From JAHEJX01 sp041605955 (GTDB lineage Bacteria > Actinomycetota > Acidimicrobiia > Spongiisociales > UBA5794): a DNA stretch of 64,000 bases. Numbering within the stretch: position 1 is the first letter of the stretch; the number at the start of each line of letters is the position of its first letter. Under the pieces are notes generated by a model that saw only the letters and a program-made list of their open reading frames with translations, was not told where the DNA came from and did no database searches. The stretch covers positions 1-64,000 of the forward strand of contig JBFIXI010000008.1 in assembly GCA_041605955.1 (NCBI GenBank), given 5' to 3'. Shown in pieces: positions 8,184 through 15,042 of this stretch. Made by a program: the position numbers and the translations under genes.

Positions 8184-8755
8184 TCTGGGGCCCTCTCAAA
8201 CCTCGCGATTGATTGACTGGTCAGCGTCAGCGTGCGGCTGAAGTAGAGGACGATGAGGTCGGCTTCCCGCTCGACCACCACCTGAACCCGCCGCTCGTCA
8301 TTGCCGCGGCCATCGGCAACGCACACTTGATTGGAGAACGTTCTGGTGCCGTCTGCTGCCTCCACGACGCGGCGCGTCTGATCGGTGGGATCGGATCCGT
8401 CGGGATAGACATACGCGACACAGATCTCGCGGCCCGGGATGTTCATGTCGAGGGTGCCGGTGGCAGTTCCGTCCGCCGCGTCGGCGACCTGGGCCAGCCA
8501 GGTGTCGAGGCTGCCGTCGACGGGAAGCGTGGCGGCAAATCGCGCGGTCTCCCGGGCCGCATTGTCCAGTGCCAAGTTGTGGCTGAAGGCGATTCCGCCG
8601 GTGATGATTCCAAAGAGGAACGAGAGAAGGACCGGCAAGATGAGCGCAAACTCGATGAGCTGGGACCCTCGCTCGTCGGCACCTCGGCCTTGCCTTCCGC
8701 GGCCGGCGCGCCGAAAACTGCGACCAGCCATCTCACCGAGATGCTCAATCCGCAT
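8180..8755 (-). CDS. TadE-like pseudopilin protein (cassette 2)
   Basis: A 191-residue TadE-family protein with ERGSQLIEFALILPVLLSFL as the anchor and conserved Glu, then GGIAFSHNLALDNAARETAR. It matches the cassette 1 protein along its length, including VCVAY/ICVAY.PDGS, DQTRRVV, TFSNQ.CVAD, NDERRVQV and LIV.YFSRT. The ATG at 8755 is preceded by GGGGAG at 7-nt spacing and by a sigma-28-like promoter. First gene of cassette 2; its stop overlaps the TadG-like start. Confidence 0.8.
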   Translation of the reverse strand: MRIEHLGEMAGRSFRRAGRGRQGRGADERGSQLIEFALILPVLLSFLFGIITGGIAFSHNLALDNAARETARFAATLPVDGSLDTWLAQVADAADGTATGTLDMNIPGREICVAYVYPDGSDPTDQTRRVVEAADGTRTFSNQVCVADGRGNDERRVQVVVEREADLIVLYFSRTLTLTSQSIARFERAPE

Positions 8756-8782
8756 TCAATTGCTCCCCAAAGCGACAGGTAA

Positions 8783-8811
8783 ATATCGGCAGATCCCCGA
8801 GAAACCTTTAG
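8783..8811 (-). promoter_or_regulatory. Sigma-28 (FliA/WhiG)-type promoter of cassette 2
   Basis: Read on the minus strand: CTAAAGGTT, then GCCGATAT, with 16 bp between TAAA and GCCGATAT. This is close to the known FliA/SigD/WhiG consensus. The -10 element ends 28 nt before the TadE-like ATG. It matches the cassette 1 promoter in sequence and spacing. Confidence 0.7.
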
Positions 8812-8849
8812 CCCACAACGCTTTGTGACTAGTCATCGCAGCAGTAGGC

Positions 8850-8864
8850 GGGGGAGCGTCCCCC
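8850..8864. repeat. Short perfect hairpin GGGGGA-GCG-TCCCCC
   Basis: Six-base arms with a 3-nt loop lie between the divergent cassette 2 and DUF4404 promoters. There is no T-run, so a terminator is not well supported; a regulatory or structural role is open. Confidence 0.4.
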
Positions 8865-8936
8865 TCAATGAGATGTCGTCGGCCCACTTCTGGCCATGGA
8901 TCGCGCTGGCGGCAACGACCCGTTTGGGTCCATACA

Positions 8937-8956
8937 GTCGGGACTTGCGGCCCTAA
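8937..8956 (+). promoter_or_regulatory. DosR/DevR-like box before DUF4404 gene
   Basis: TCGGGACTTGCGGCCCTAA matches the published DosR consensus TTSGGGACTWWAGTCCCSAA at 15 of 20 positions by hand count. The end of CCCTAA (8956) is 19 bp before a TACAAT -10 box at 8976-8981, so the box overlaps the -35 region. The universal stress protein gene at 57851 shows the same spacing. Confidence 0.5.
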
Positions 8957-9011
8957 CCGCAGCCGGGCCGACCCCTACAATTCGCAGTGTCGGCCGAGGG
9001 AGGCGTATCAG

Positions 9012-9239
9012 GTGAATGACGAGATTCGCAAGCGACTGGTCGAGCTGACCGATCATTTGGAGGTCACAGATGCTCCGGAATCTCAAGAGATCCGCGGAGC
9101 GGTGGACGAATATCACGACGACGCCGATCATCACGCCCTCGGGGAGCGTCTTCACGACTGGCTATTGCGCCTGGAGTCGTCACACCCAGAGTTATCGCGC
9201 CTGATGGCGCGCGTCCTCGACGCGATGCCCGGGGTGTGA
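9012..9239 (+). CDS. DUF4404 family small protein
   Basis: A 75-residue soluble helical protein. It has the DUF4404 layout: an N-terminal KRLVELTDHLE helix, an acidic linker with DDADHHALGERL, and the C-terminal ESSHPELSRLMARVLDAM. The family has no known biochemical function. The GTG at 9012 is chosen because GAGGGAGG lies 8-9 nt upstream and the family N-terminus starts here; the in-frame upstream extension is Arg/Cys-rich and not family-like. The promoter carries TACAAT at 8976 and a DosR-like box, suggesting control by redox, hypoxia or dormancy signals. Confidence 0.75.
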   Translation: MNDEIRKRLVELTDHLEVTDAPESQEIRGAVDEYHDDADHHALGERLHDWLLRLESSHPELSRLMARVLDAMPGV

Positions 9240-9270
9240 CTCGGCAGGGTGCCGTTCCCGCTTGCGGAAC

Positions 9271-9291
9271 AATGCATCACAGTGACGTATT
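9271..9291. promoter_or_regulatory. Degenerate copy of the aco-operon palindrome
   Basis: AATGCATCAC, central A, GTGACGTATT. The arms pair at 8 of 10 positions, and the core TCACAGTGACG is the same as in the perfect palindrome at 13627-13647. It lies in the 150-bp gap beyond the acoC stop and after the DUF4404 stop. Confidence 0.4.
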
Positions 9292-9338
9292 TGTCGCCAA
9301 TGGTCAAGCCCTCTGTCGCCTGGAAGCGCCTTTGCTGC

Positions 9339-9355
9339 GGCCCGGGGGAGGGGCC
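9339..9355 (-). terminator. Weak GC hairpin downstream of acoC
   Basis: GGCCC and GGGCC arms with a 7-nt loop lie 36-52 bp past the acoC stop codon. The stem is short and there is no U-tract, so a transcription end here is only a possibility. Confidence 0.2.
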
Positions 9356-9390
9356 CGAGGCAGGCGTATCGACTCGAACCGCGGTAGCGC

Positions 9391-10467
9391 TCAGTCGGGC
9401 TTTTCTAGCGCTGCCCGCAGGTCAGCAAGGAAGGCGGCCGCGGGGGCACCGTCGACGAAGGCGTGATCGAAGGTCAGGCTGAGCGTCAGCACCTGGCGCG
9501 CCACAACGGTCCCACTCGCATCAAATCTGGGGACGGCTCGCAGAGCGCCGACGCCGAGGATGGCAACCTGGGGGAAGTTGATAATCGGCGTGAACGCGTC
9601 GATGCCGTGTGCCCCGAGATTGGTGACGGTGAACGTACCCCCAGCGAAGTCGCTTGCTTCGAGCTGCCGGTCGTGCGAGAGGGCAGCTAGTCGGGCGACC
9701 TCACCGGCGACCCCATGAACTGTCGAGTGCTGCGGGTCGCGCACCACCGGAGCCACGAGTCCGTCAGATGTCTGGATCGCGACTGCGATGTTGACGTGCC
9801 CTGCAGGGACGAAGCGATCGGCATCGCGATGGCCGTTGAGGTGAGGATGGTTGACCAACACCTCGGCGGTGGTGTGCACGATCCACGCAGTGATCGAGTT
9901 GGGAACCGTCGCCGTTACGTCGACCGAGGTGGTCAAGGTGACCGGCGCCGTCTCGCGAACGCTGCGGCGCATGTTGCGGGCGATCGTGGCGCGCAATCCA
10001 GTCAACTCCGTAGCGGGTTGCGCTGCGCGATCGGTGGCGGCGGCCGCCTTCACGTCGAGCTCGGTGATCCTTCCGCTTGGGCCGGTGCCGACCACGGTGG
10101 CCAAGTCGATGCCGAGCTCGCGGCCAAGCCGCTTGGCCGACGGGGAAGCGACAATGCGCGGAGTCGTCTTGGCCGGTTCCTCGGCGACGGCCGACGGCAC
10201 GGAGGCCGGCGTCGGCGGCATCGGCGCCTCTTGGTCATCGGCTAGCGAGCAGATCGGCGCGCCTTGAGGGACGGGTTGATTGATGGCGACGAGGCCACTC
10301 ACGACCCCGGCGGCCGGCGCGTGGACCTCTTCGGCCACCTTCTCCGCCTGGACCTCCGCGATAAGTTGTCCCGCCGTCACGGCGCTGCCGTCTCCAACGA
10401 ACCAGGCGGTGACGACCCCGTCGTCACCCTCCTGGGTGACGACGGGCATCAACACTTCAATGGCCAA
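9391..10467 (-). CDS. acoC: Dihydrolipoamide acyltransferase (E2) of an acetoin-type dehydrogenase
   Basis: E2 takes the acyl (acetyl) group from E1 through a swinging lipoyl arm to CoA. The 358-residue protein has one lipoyl domain (1-78, lipoyl Lys43 in VQAEKVAEEV), an Ala/Pro linker, a peripheral-subunit-binding domain (SPSAKRLGRELGIDLATVVG, GPSGRITELDV, about 112-150) and a short acyltransferase domain ending in the catalytic HAFVDG motif (His335, Asp339). It lies 9 bp after the E1-beta gene and last in the operon. E3 (dihydrolipoamide dehydrogenase) is not in the window. AcoC rather than PDH E2 is preferred because of the linked acoX-like gene. Confidence 0.85.
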   Translation of the reverse strand: MAIEVLMPVVTQEGDDGVVTAWFVGDGSAVTAGQLIAEVQAEKVAEEVHAPAAGVVSGLVAINQPVPQGAPICSLADDQEAPMPPTPASVPSAVAEEPAKTTPRIVASPSAKRLGRELGIDLATVVGTGPSGRITELDVKAAAATDRAAQPATELTGLRATIARNMRRSVRETAPVTLTTSVDVTATVPNSITAWIVHTTAEVLVNHPHLNGHRDADRFVPAGHVNIAVAIQTSDGLVAPVVRDPQHSTVHGVAGEVARLAALSHDRQLEASDFAGGTFTVTNLGAHGIDAFTPIINFPQVAILGVGALRAVPRFDASGTVVARQVLTLSLTFDHAFVDGAPAAAFLADLRAALEKPD

Positions 10468-10476
10468 TCCGCCTCC

Positions 10477-11496
10477 TCAGGCCGCCAGCAGCTGCTTGAC
10501 CCCGGCGACGATCTGGTCGGCGTCGGGAAGGACGAACTGCTCCAGGACCCGGCTGTAGGGGATCGGTACGTCGGGGACGGCGATGCGTGCCGGCGGCGCG
10601 TCGAGGTGGTCGAATGCCTCCTCGATCGCCGTGGTGATCACCTCGCCGGTCATCCCGAAGCTCCGGTAGTCCTCGTCCACAACAAGGAGGCGATGGGTCT
10701 TGCGGACGGACTCGGCGATCGCTTCCCGGTCGAGCGGCACCAACGACCGCAGATCGAGGACCTCGGCAGATATCCCCTCTTCTTCGAGGCGCTCGGCGGC
10801 ATCCAGCGCCCGGTGGACTGACAGGCTGATCGTCGCCACCGTTACGTCGGATCCTTCCTTGGCGACGGCCGCGGCACCGATCGGCACCGTGTAAGCCTCC
10901 TCGGGCACGTTGCCCGTGGCTCGCGGGTTGTTGGTCATCCACCCCAGGCCCATCACGCCCTTGTGGAACATGTAGAGGACGGGGTTGTCGTCTCGAATGG
11001 CCGAGATCATCAGACCCTTGGCGTCGTAGGGATTGGACGGGACGACGACCTTCATGCCAGGGAGATGGGCAAACGTGCCCCACAGTGTCTGCGAGTGCTG
11101 ACCCGCATCGCTGTAGCCACCTCCTGCGGCGGTCATCAGCACCATCGGCACCTTGACGTTGCCGCCGGAGAAGTAGTGGATCTTCGCCATGTTGTTGTAG
11201 ATCTGGTCCATGCACACGCCGAAGAAGTCGACAAACATGAGCTCCGCGATAGGGCGGAGCCCGTTGGTGGCAGCGCCCACGGCGGCTCCGATGAAGCCCG
11301 TCTCCGAGATTGGAGTGTCCATGATCCGCTCGGGACCGAACTTGGCGAGCAACCCCTCGGTCGAACCGAAGATTCCTCCGTAGGTGCCGATGTCCTCGCC
11401 CATGACGAAAACGGTGTCGTCTGACTCCATCTCCTGGGCGATCGCCTCGGCTATGGCCTTTTGGGTAGTGAGCTTGCGCTCGGTCATGGTGGTCAT
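10477..11496 (-). CDS. acoB: Acetoin/2-oxoacid dehydrogenase E1 beta subunit
   Basis: A 339-residue beta subunit of a heterotetrameric thiamine-diphosphate E1. Typical segments are AIAEAIAQEMESDDTVFVMGEDIG, GPERIMDTPISETGFIGAAVGAA with the catalytic Glu region, PIAELMFVDFFGVCMDQI, and the C-terminal transketolase domain DLRSLVPLDREAI, VDEDYRSFGMTGEV. With the alpha subunit it would decarboxylate a 2-oxo acid or cleave acetoin and reductively acylate the E2 lipoamide. It is tightly packed between alpha (8-bp gap) and E2 (9-bp gap). Confidence 0.87.
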   Translation of the reverse strand: MTTMTERKLTTQKAIAEAIAQEMESDDTVFVMGEDIGTYGGIFGSTEGLLAKFGPERIMDTPISETGFIGAAVGAATNGLRPIAELMFVDFFGVCMDQIYNNMAKIHYFSGGNVKVPMVLMTAAGGGYSDAGQHSQTLWGTFAHLPGMKVVVPSNPYDAKGLMISAIRDDNPVLYMFHKGVMGLGWMTNNPRATGNVPEEAYTVPIGAAAVAKEGSDVTVATISLSVHRALDAAERLEEEGISAEVLDLRSLVPLDREAIAESVRKTHRLLVVDEDYRSFGMTGEVITTAIEEAFDHLDAPPARIAVPDVPIPYSRVLEQFVLPDADQIVAGVKQLLAA

Positions 11497-11504
11497 AGGT
11501 GCTC

Positions 11505-12491
11505 CTAGGCGAAGACGTGGAGGAGCGCGTCCTCCGGGGCGGGCTCGGGGCTGGTGCGAGCGAAGTCGAGGGCGGCATCCACCTCTCCGTGGACACGCTT
11601 GGTGATCTCGTCGCGTTGCGCCGCGGTCATGATCCCCTCGCTCAGGAGGCGGTCTCCGTAAACAGTGATGGCGTCGCGTTTGCCCATCGCGGCTTTGAAA
11701 TCATCTGTGCGGTACGCGTCGGCGTCGCCTTCGAAGTGTCCCCATAACCGATCGGTCTTGACCTCGATCAGGCTGGGGCCGTTTCCGGAGCGGGCTCGAG
11801 CCATAGCCTCGCCGGCCACTTCGTATACCGCAACCGGGTCGTTCTCGGGGACGAGGACTCCGGGCATGCCGTATGCCGACGCCCGGTCGCTGTTGTCTGC
11901 AATCGCCGTAGAGGCCTCTTTCGGCACGGAAATCGCGTATGCGTTGTCCTCACAAATGAACACCACCGGCAGATTCCAGAGCGCAGCAAGGTTCAGCGAC
12001 TCGTGGAAGGCTCCCTGGTTGGCGGCTCCTTCGCCGAAGAACGATAACGCCACGTTTTGGCGGCCGGTCTTCTTGAACGCCAGGGCGGCTCCAACCGCCA
12101 CCGGCATCCCCTCGGCGATGATGCCTGAGCAGCCGAAGTTTGGCTCTGTCGAGAACAGATGCATGTGGCCGCCCTTGCCGCGGCCTAATCCGGTGTCCTT
12201 GCCGAAGATCTCCGCAGCCATCCGCTTCAGATCCATGCCTTGGGCGATGGCGACGTGATGAGGCCGATGAGTGGCTGTGATGGCATCGCCCGGCATCAGA
12301 TGGGGCATGACGCCTACTGCGACTGGCTCCTGCCCGGCGGCTAAGTGCATCTCGCCGGGGACCGGGCCGGCAGCAATATCGAAGACCGGCTGTTTGCCCT
12401 CGAAATAGATCTCGCGAAGGCGCTCCTCGAAGTAGCGGATCTTCACCATGGTCGAGAACATGTCGACCAAATGTTCCTCGGGTATATCCAT
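11505..12491 (-). CDS. acoA: Acetoin/2-oxoacid dehydrogenase E1 alpha subunit
   Basis: A 328-residue TPP-binding alpha subunit. It shows THRPHHVAIAQGMDLKRMAAE, GLGRGKGGHMHL and the TPP motif GEGAANQGAFHESLNLAALW ending in the conserved EDN. The GKGGHMH segment and overall length resemble AcoA-type alpha subunits more than the longer pyruvate or branched-chain E1 alphas. The ATG at 12491 lies 145 bp after the acoX stop, within the same minus-strand run. Substrate (acetoin versus a 2-oxo acid) is inferred from context only. Confidence 0.86.
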   Translation of the reverse strand: MDIPEEHLVDMFSTMVKIRYFEERLREIYFEGKQPVFDIAAGPVPGEMHLAAGQEPVAVGVMPHLMPGDAITATHRPHHVAIAQGMDLKRMAAEIFGKDTGLGRGKGGHMHLFSTEPNFGCSGIIAEGMPVAVGAALAFKKTGRQNVALSFFGEGAANQGAFHESLNLAALWNLPVVFICEDNAYAISVPKEASTAIADNSDRASAYGMPGVLVPENDPVAVYEVAGEAMARARSGNGPSLIEVKTDRLWGHFEGDADAYRTDDFKAAMGKRDAITVYGDRLLSEGIMTAAQRDEITKRVHGEVDAALDFARTSPEPAPEDALLHVFA

Positions 12492-12636
12492 ACCGGCTCC
12501 CCTCGGTCGGGCGGCCGAGCGGCAGCGGCCGCGTAATCTTGATCTGAGCCATGCAACGGGCTCTGGTTCCAGAACCTACCCGGCAAACTGGACTCGCCCT
12601 AGGGGCTATCGGCTCTTTGTGCCGTAGTGGAGGCGG

Positions 12637-13584
12637 TCACGTAGAGAGGGCTCTGGCAACTGACAGTAGGTGCGGCCCGGGAGCGATGGATACGCGACCT
12701 TTGCCCTGGCGGATCAGACGCCGCTCACCATCGAGTGCGACTACTCGACTCGCTGGATCGAGCTCGACCGAGCTGCCCTCGGGGAGCAGCTCGGTTGCTG
12801 ACACCGAGATGTCGCCGACGAGACCCGGACCGAACACGGCTCTCATGGTCTTGCCCCGACCGAACCTGATCACTCGGGCGTGACGATGGGGCAACGGGCC
12901 CAGAGCGGCAGCCACAGAAGCAATGCCGACTGCACCGGGGCGAACATTGGCGACCACGGCATCCACCAATTCGTCAGGTTCCCAGAGGGCGCGGGCACCG
13001 GTCCAGCGGGTGCGTACTCCCACAACATCCACTACAGCCACGCTGAGCGTGTTCCCGCCTGTATCCACTTGTAGCGATGTCAGTCGGTCGTAGGCATGGG
13101 CGGCGGCGCCACCAGCCGCGCGAGCCGTGGCATAGCCCACCATGGTGGGCTCATGGCTCATGACCACTGCGTTGTTGGTGCCTGCCGCTAGCGGAACGAG
13201 GCAAACATCCGGCCAAGCCTGAACGGCCGACCGAATCGTCCCGTCGCCTCCTACAGTCACCAGGGCCGCGGCGCCGAGCTGGCGAAGCTGGATAGCGGCA
13301 TCGAAAGTGTCCTGCTCGGTTCCCGATGGATGGATCGGGAGAAACTCCACAGGTGGAGCCGTGCCTCTCGCCAGCTTCACGGCGCGGCGGGCGACTCCGC
13401 CCGAATCGTCGAGCGCATGCACGGTTAGTGATGGGCCCGCCGTCATGCCAACGAGCAGGCGAGCAATCAGGTTGGCCTTTTCCTCGACGTCGACCACCCG
13501 CCCGAGACCGACCAACCGCCGGATGTCTTTCGATGCGACCGGGTTAGCGATCAAGCCCACTATGGGTTGCGGAGATCGAGTCAT
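12637..13584 (-). CDS. acoX: AcoX-like NAD-kinase-fold protein
   Basis: A 315-residue protein of the ATP-NAD kinase/diacylglycerol kinase fold. It shows VGLIANPVASKDIRRLVG at the start, the nucleotide motif GGDGTIRSAV and PLAAGTNNAV. Proteins of this kind (AcoX) are encoded with acetoin dehydrogenases; their exact job is not settled. The start at 13584 is 8 nt after a TAGGGT -10 box, so the message is nearly leaderless. It is the first gene of the acoX-acoA-acoB-acoC run, and a perfect palindrome sits 43 bp or more upstream. Confidence 0.72.
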   Translation of the reverse strand: MTRSPQPIVGLIANPVASKDIRRLVGLGRVVDVEEKANLIARLLVGMTAGPSLTVHALDDSGGVARRAVKLARGTAPPVEFLPIHPSGTEQDTFDAAIQLRQLGAAALVTVGGDGTIRSAVQAWPDVCLVPLAAGTNNAVVMSHEPTMVGYATARAAGGAAAHAYDRLTSLQVDTGGNTLSVAVVDVVGVRTRWTGARALWEPDELVDAVVANVRPGAVGIASVAAALGPLPHRHARVIRFGRGKTMRAVFGPGLVGDISVSATELLPEGSSVELDPASRVVALDGERRLIRQGKGRVSIAPGPHLLSVARALST

Positions 13585-13592
13585 GAGTCGTC

Positions 13593-13598
13593 ACCCTA
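13593..13598 (-). promoter_or_regulatory. -10 box of the aco operon
   Basis: TAGGGT on the minus strand ends 8 nt before the acoX ATG. The palindrome at 13627-13647 would be centred near -51 relative to the predicted start. Confidence 0.45.
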
Positions 13599-13626
13599 TT
13601 GTGTTGCCCGCTCCGATGAGCGCAAC

Positions 13627-13647
13627 ATTGCGTCACAGTGACGCAAT
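13627..13647. promoter_or_regulatory. Perfect 10+1+10 palindrome between acoX and DUF7793-like gene
   Basis: ATTGCGTCAC, central A, GTGACGCAAT. Perfect arms of this length point to an operator for a dimeric regulator. It lies in the 153-bp divergent gap, at about -41 to -61 for acoX and 90-110 bp upstream of the rightward gene. A degenerate copy is at 9271-9291. Confidence 0.6.
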
Positions 13648-13737
13648 CTTCCCGAGGGGAGAGCGCATAGAAAAAAGGAGCACACTTGCGAGATTCAGCC
13701 GATAGCTTTCGTTGAGAGGTCTCCGGAGAGTGATCCG

Positions 13738-14145
13738 ATGGGTCGATTCGACGAGATTCCGGACGAGGTAGCGGTCTACGAGGCACGTAATGCCGTGTTC
13801 TGGATGCACGACGGTCTCATGTACGGGCGTCACCTCGTCATCGACCCACAGGTGACACTGGAAGACGCCATCACTGTGATCGGAAAGCTCAAGGAGATGA
13901 CAGGCGGGACCAGGGTGCCGCTGATGTTCGATGGCCGGGGGCTGACTTGGCTCAACATCGACGCCCGTGGGTATATCCGGGCCCACCTTGCTGAGGTCTT
14001 CACCCATGTCGCCATTGTGGTCCGCCATGAGCTGGTTCGAGTGCTCAGCCATGCCTTCCTGGGGGTTGCCGGCATCGGCATCCCGATGCGCTTCTTCACC
14101 GACGAAGACGAGGCCTGGGAGTATCTCACCGCAGTCGCCGCTTAG
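13738..14145 (+). CDS. DUF7793/STAS-like protein, function unknown
   Basis: A 135-residue protein that reads like actinobacterial SpoIIAA/STAS-like proteins of the DUF7793 type. It has an N-terminal strand region (ARNAVFWMHDGLMYGRHLVID), a TGGTRVPLMFDGRGLTWLN segment, DARGYIRAH, and a C-terminal FTDEDEAWEYLTA helix. Proteins of this group are probably regulatory or structural; no catalytic residues are seen. The ATG follows CCGGAGAGTGATCCG, with a GGAG ribosome binding site. It is divergent from the aco operon and shares the palindromic control region. Confidence 0.5.
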   Translation: MGRFDEIPDEVAVYEARNAVFWMHDGLMYGRHLVIDPQVTLEDAITVIGKLKEMTGGTRVPLMFDGRGLTWLNIDARGYIRAHLAEVFTHVAIVVRHELVRVLSHAFLGVAGIGIPMRFFTDEDEAWEYLTAVAA

Positions 14146-14579
14146 GGTCGCCGCTCAATGTCCCATAATCCACGTTATGTAAAGTCAGGCGACGCTGTGA
14201 CTAGCACGCCCCTCCCCCGTTTCCAGATCGCTCTGAACTTGGCGAAATCTGAGACCCGCAGCGAGGACCTCTCAACCAGCCGGCGGCATCCACTGGGGAC
14301 GCACCGGCTTGATCTGAGATAAGACCATGGCCCATGGCGTCGACGGCGTCGATGTGGCAGATAGGTCTCCCCGGTAGTGAACGCGATCTCCGCAATACCC
14401 ATGGCACTGCCCCTTCCACGGCGCGACACACCTGCTATCCGCGTGTCAGCGCACAGAGCTAGCGCGATGTGGGTCTTGCCTTTGATCAGACCGGGCTGTC
14501 TTTCGCCGGAGAGAGCCCGCTATGGACTTGGACGATCGTTGCGGGTCGGCCCCGTCGGCTCATGAACGGAACTGCGTGG
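14146..14579. other. 434-bp gap with a possible transposition-gene relic
   Basis: No intact gene is seen. On the minus strand around 14360-14515 a frame reads LIKGKTHIALALCADTR, and 17 residues later EIAFTTGETYL. These resemble the P-loop and following strand of IstB-type transposition ATPases (GKTHLA.AL, then FTTA..L), but the glycine-rich lead-in is degenerate and neither end is intact. The likeness is weak. Confidence 0.3.
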
Positions 14580-14834
14580 TCAGGATCTGGTGGGACGGGG
14601 TCGGGCCTTGTTCACGGTGAGGCGCCGGCCGTTGAATTCTTGGCCGTCGAGCTGGCCGACGGCTTTGCCGGCAAGAGCCTCGTCGGCGAGCTCGACGAAG
14701 CCGAACCCGCGTGAGCGACCGGTGTCGCGGTCGGTGATCACGGAAGCAGAGGTGATGGTCCCGTAGTCGGCGAAGAGGGCGCGCAGGTCCCCATCGGTCG
14801 CGTCGAATGGGAGGTTTCCCACGTAGATGTTCAT
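14580..14834 (-). CDS. RRM-domain RNA-binding protein
   Basis: An 84-residue single RNA recognition motif. RNP2 is IYVGNL (residues 3-8), RNP1 is RGFGFVEL (about 43-50), and ELADEALAGKAVGQLDGQEFNGRRLTVNKARP ends the domain. Bacterial single-RRM proteins of this size bind RNA, often in cold or stress adaptation. The ATG at 14834 is preceded by GAGGGGC at 9-nt spacing. That site is one arm of a perfect hairpin (14843-14861), which suggests translational control. The tail after the domain is short and basic (ARPRPTRS). Confidence 0.88.
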   Translation of the reverse strand: MNIYVGNLPFDATDGDLRALFADYGTITSASVITDRDTGRSRGFGFVELADEALAGKAVGQLDGQEFNGRRLTVNKARPRPTRS

Positions 14835-14842
14835 GGCGACTT

Positions 14843-14861
14843 GCCCCTCTGAACGAGGGGC
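14843..14861 (-). promoter_or_regulatory. Hairpin sequestering the RRM gene ribosome binding site
   Basis: On the minus strand GCCCCTC, loop GTTCA, GAGGGGC gives seven perfect base pairs. The second arm is the only Shine-Dalgarno-like sequence before the ATG at 14834. Another AGAGGGGC lies further upstream (14868-14875), so an alternative pairing partner or a second entry site is possible. Confidence 0.5.
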
Positions 14862-15042
14862 ACCACTGCCCCTCTGGGTCAGTTGTTCCGGTACCGACTC
14901 CGCTGCAGTCCGGTCCGTGAACGAGGAGAGAGTGTGAGTCGCCGCCGAAGCAGCTGGCGGCAGCGTACCAGGGCTCGCGTCGATCGAACCGCGTCGGGTC
15001 TGAGTTCCCGCCGGGTTCGCCGGGCGAACTGCGGGGCTGCCG

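Noticed and set aside
13698..13705. GCCGATAG as a third sigma-28-type -10 element before the DUF7793-like gene
   Set aside because: No TAAA lies 15-16 bp upstream; the -10-like string alone is not enough.
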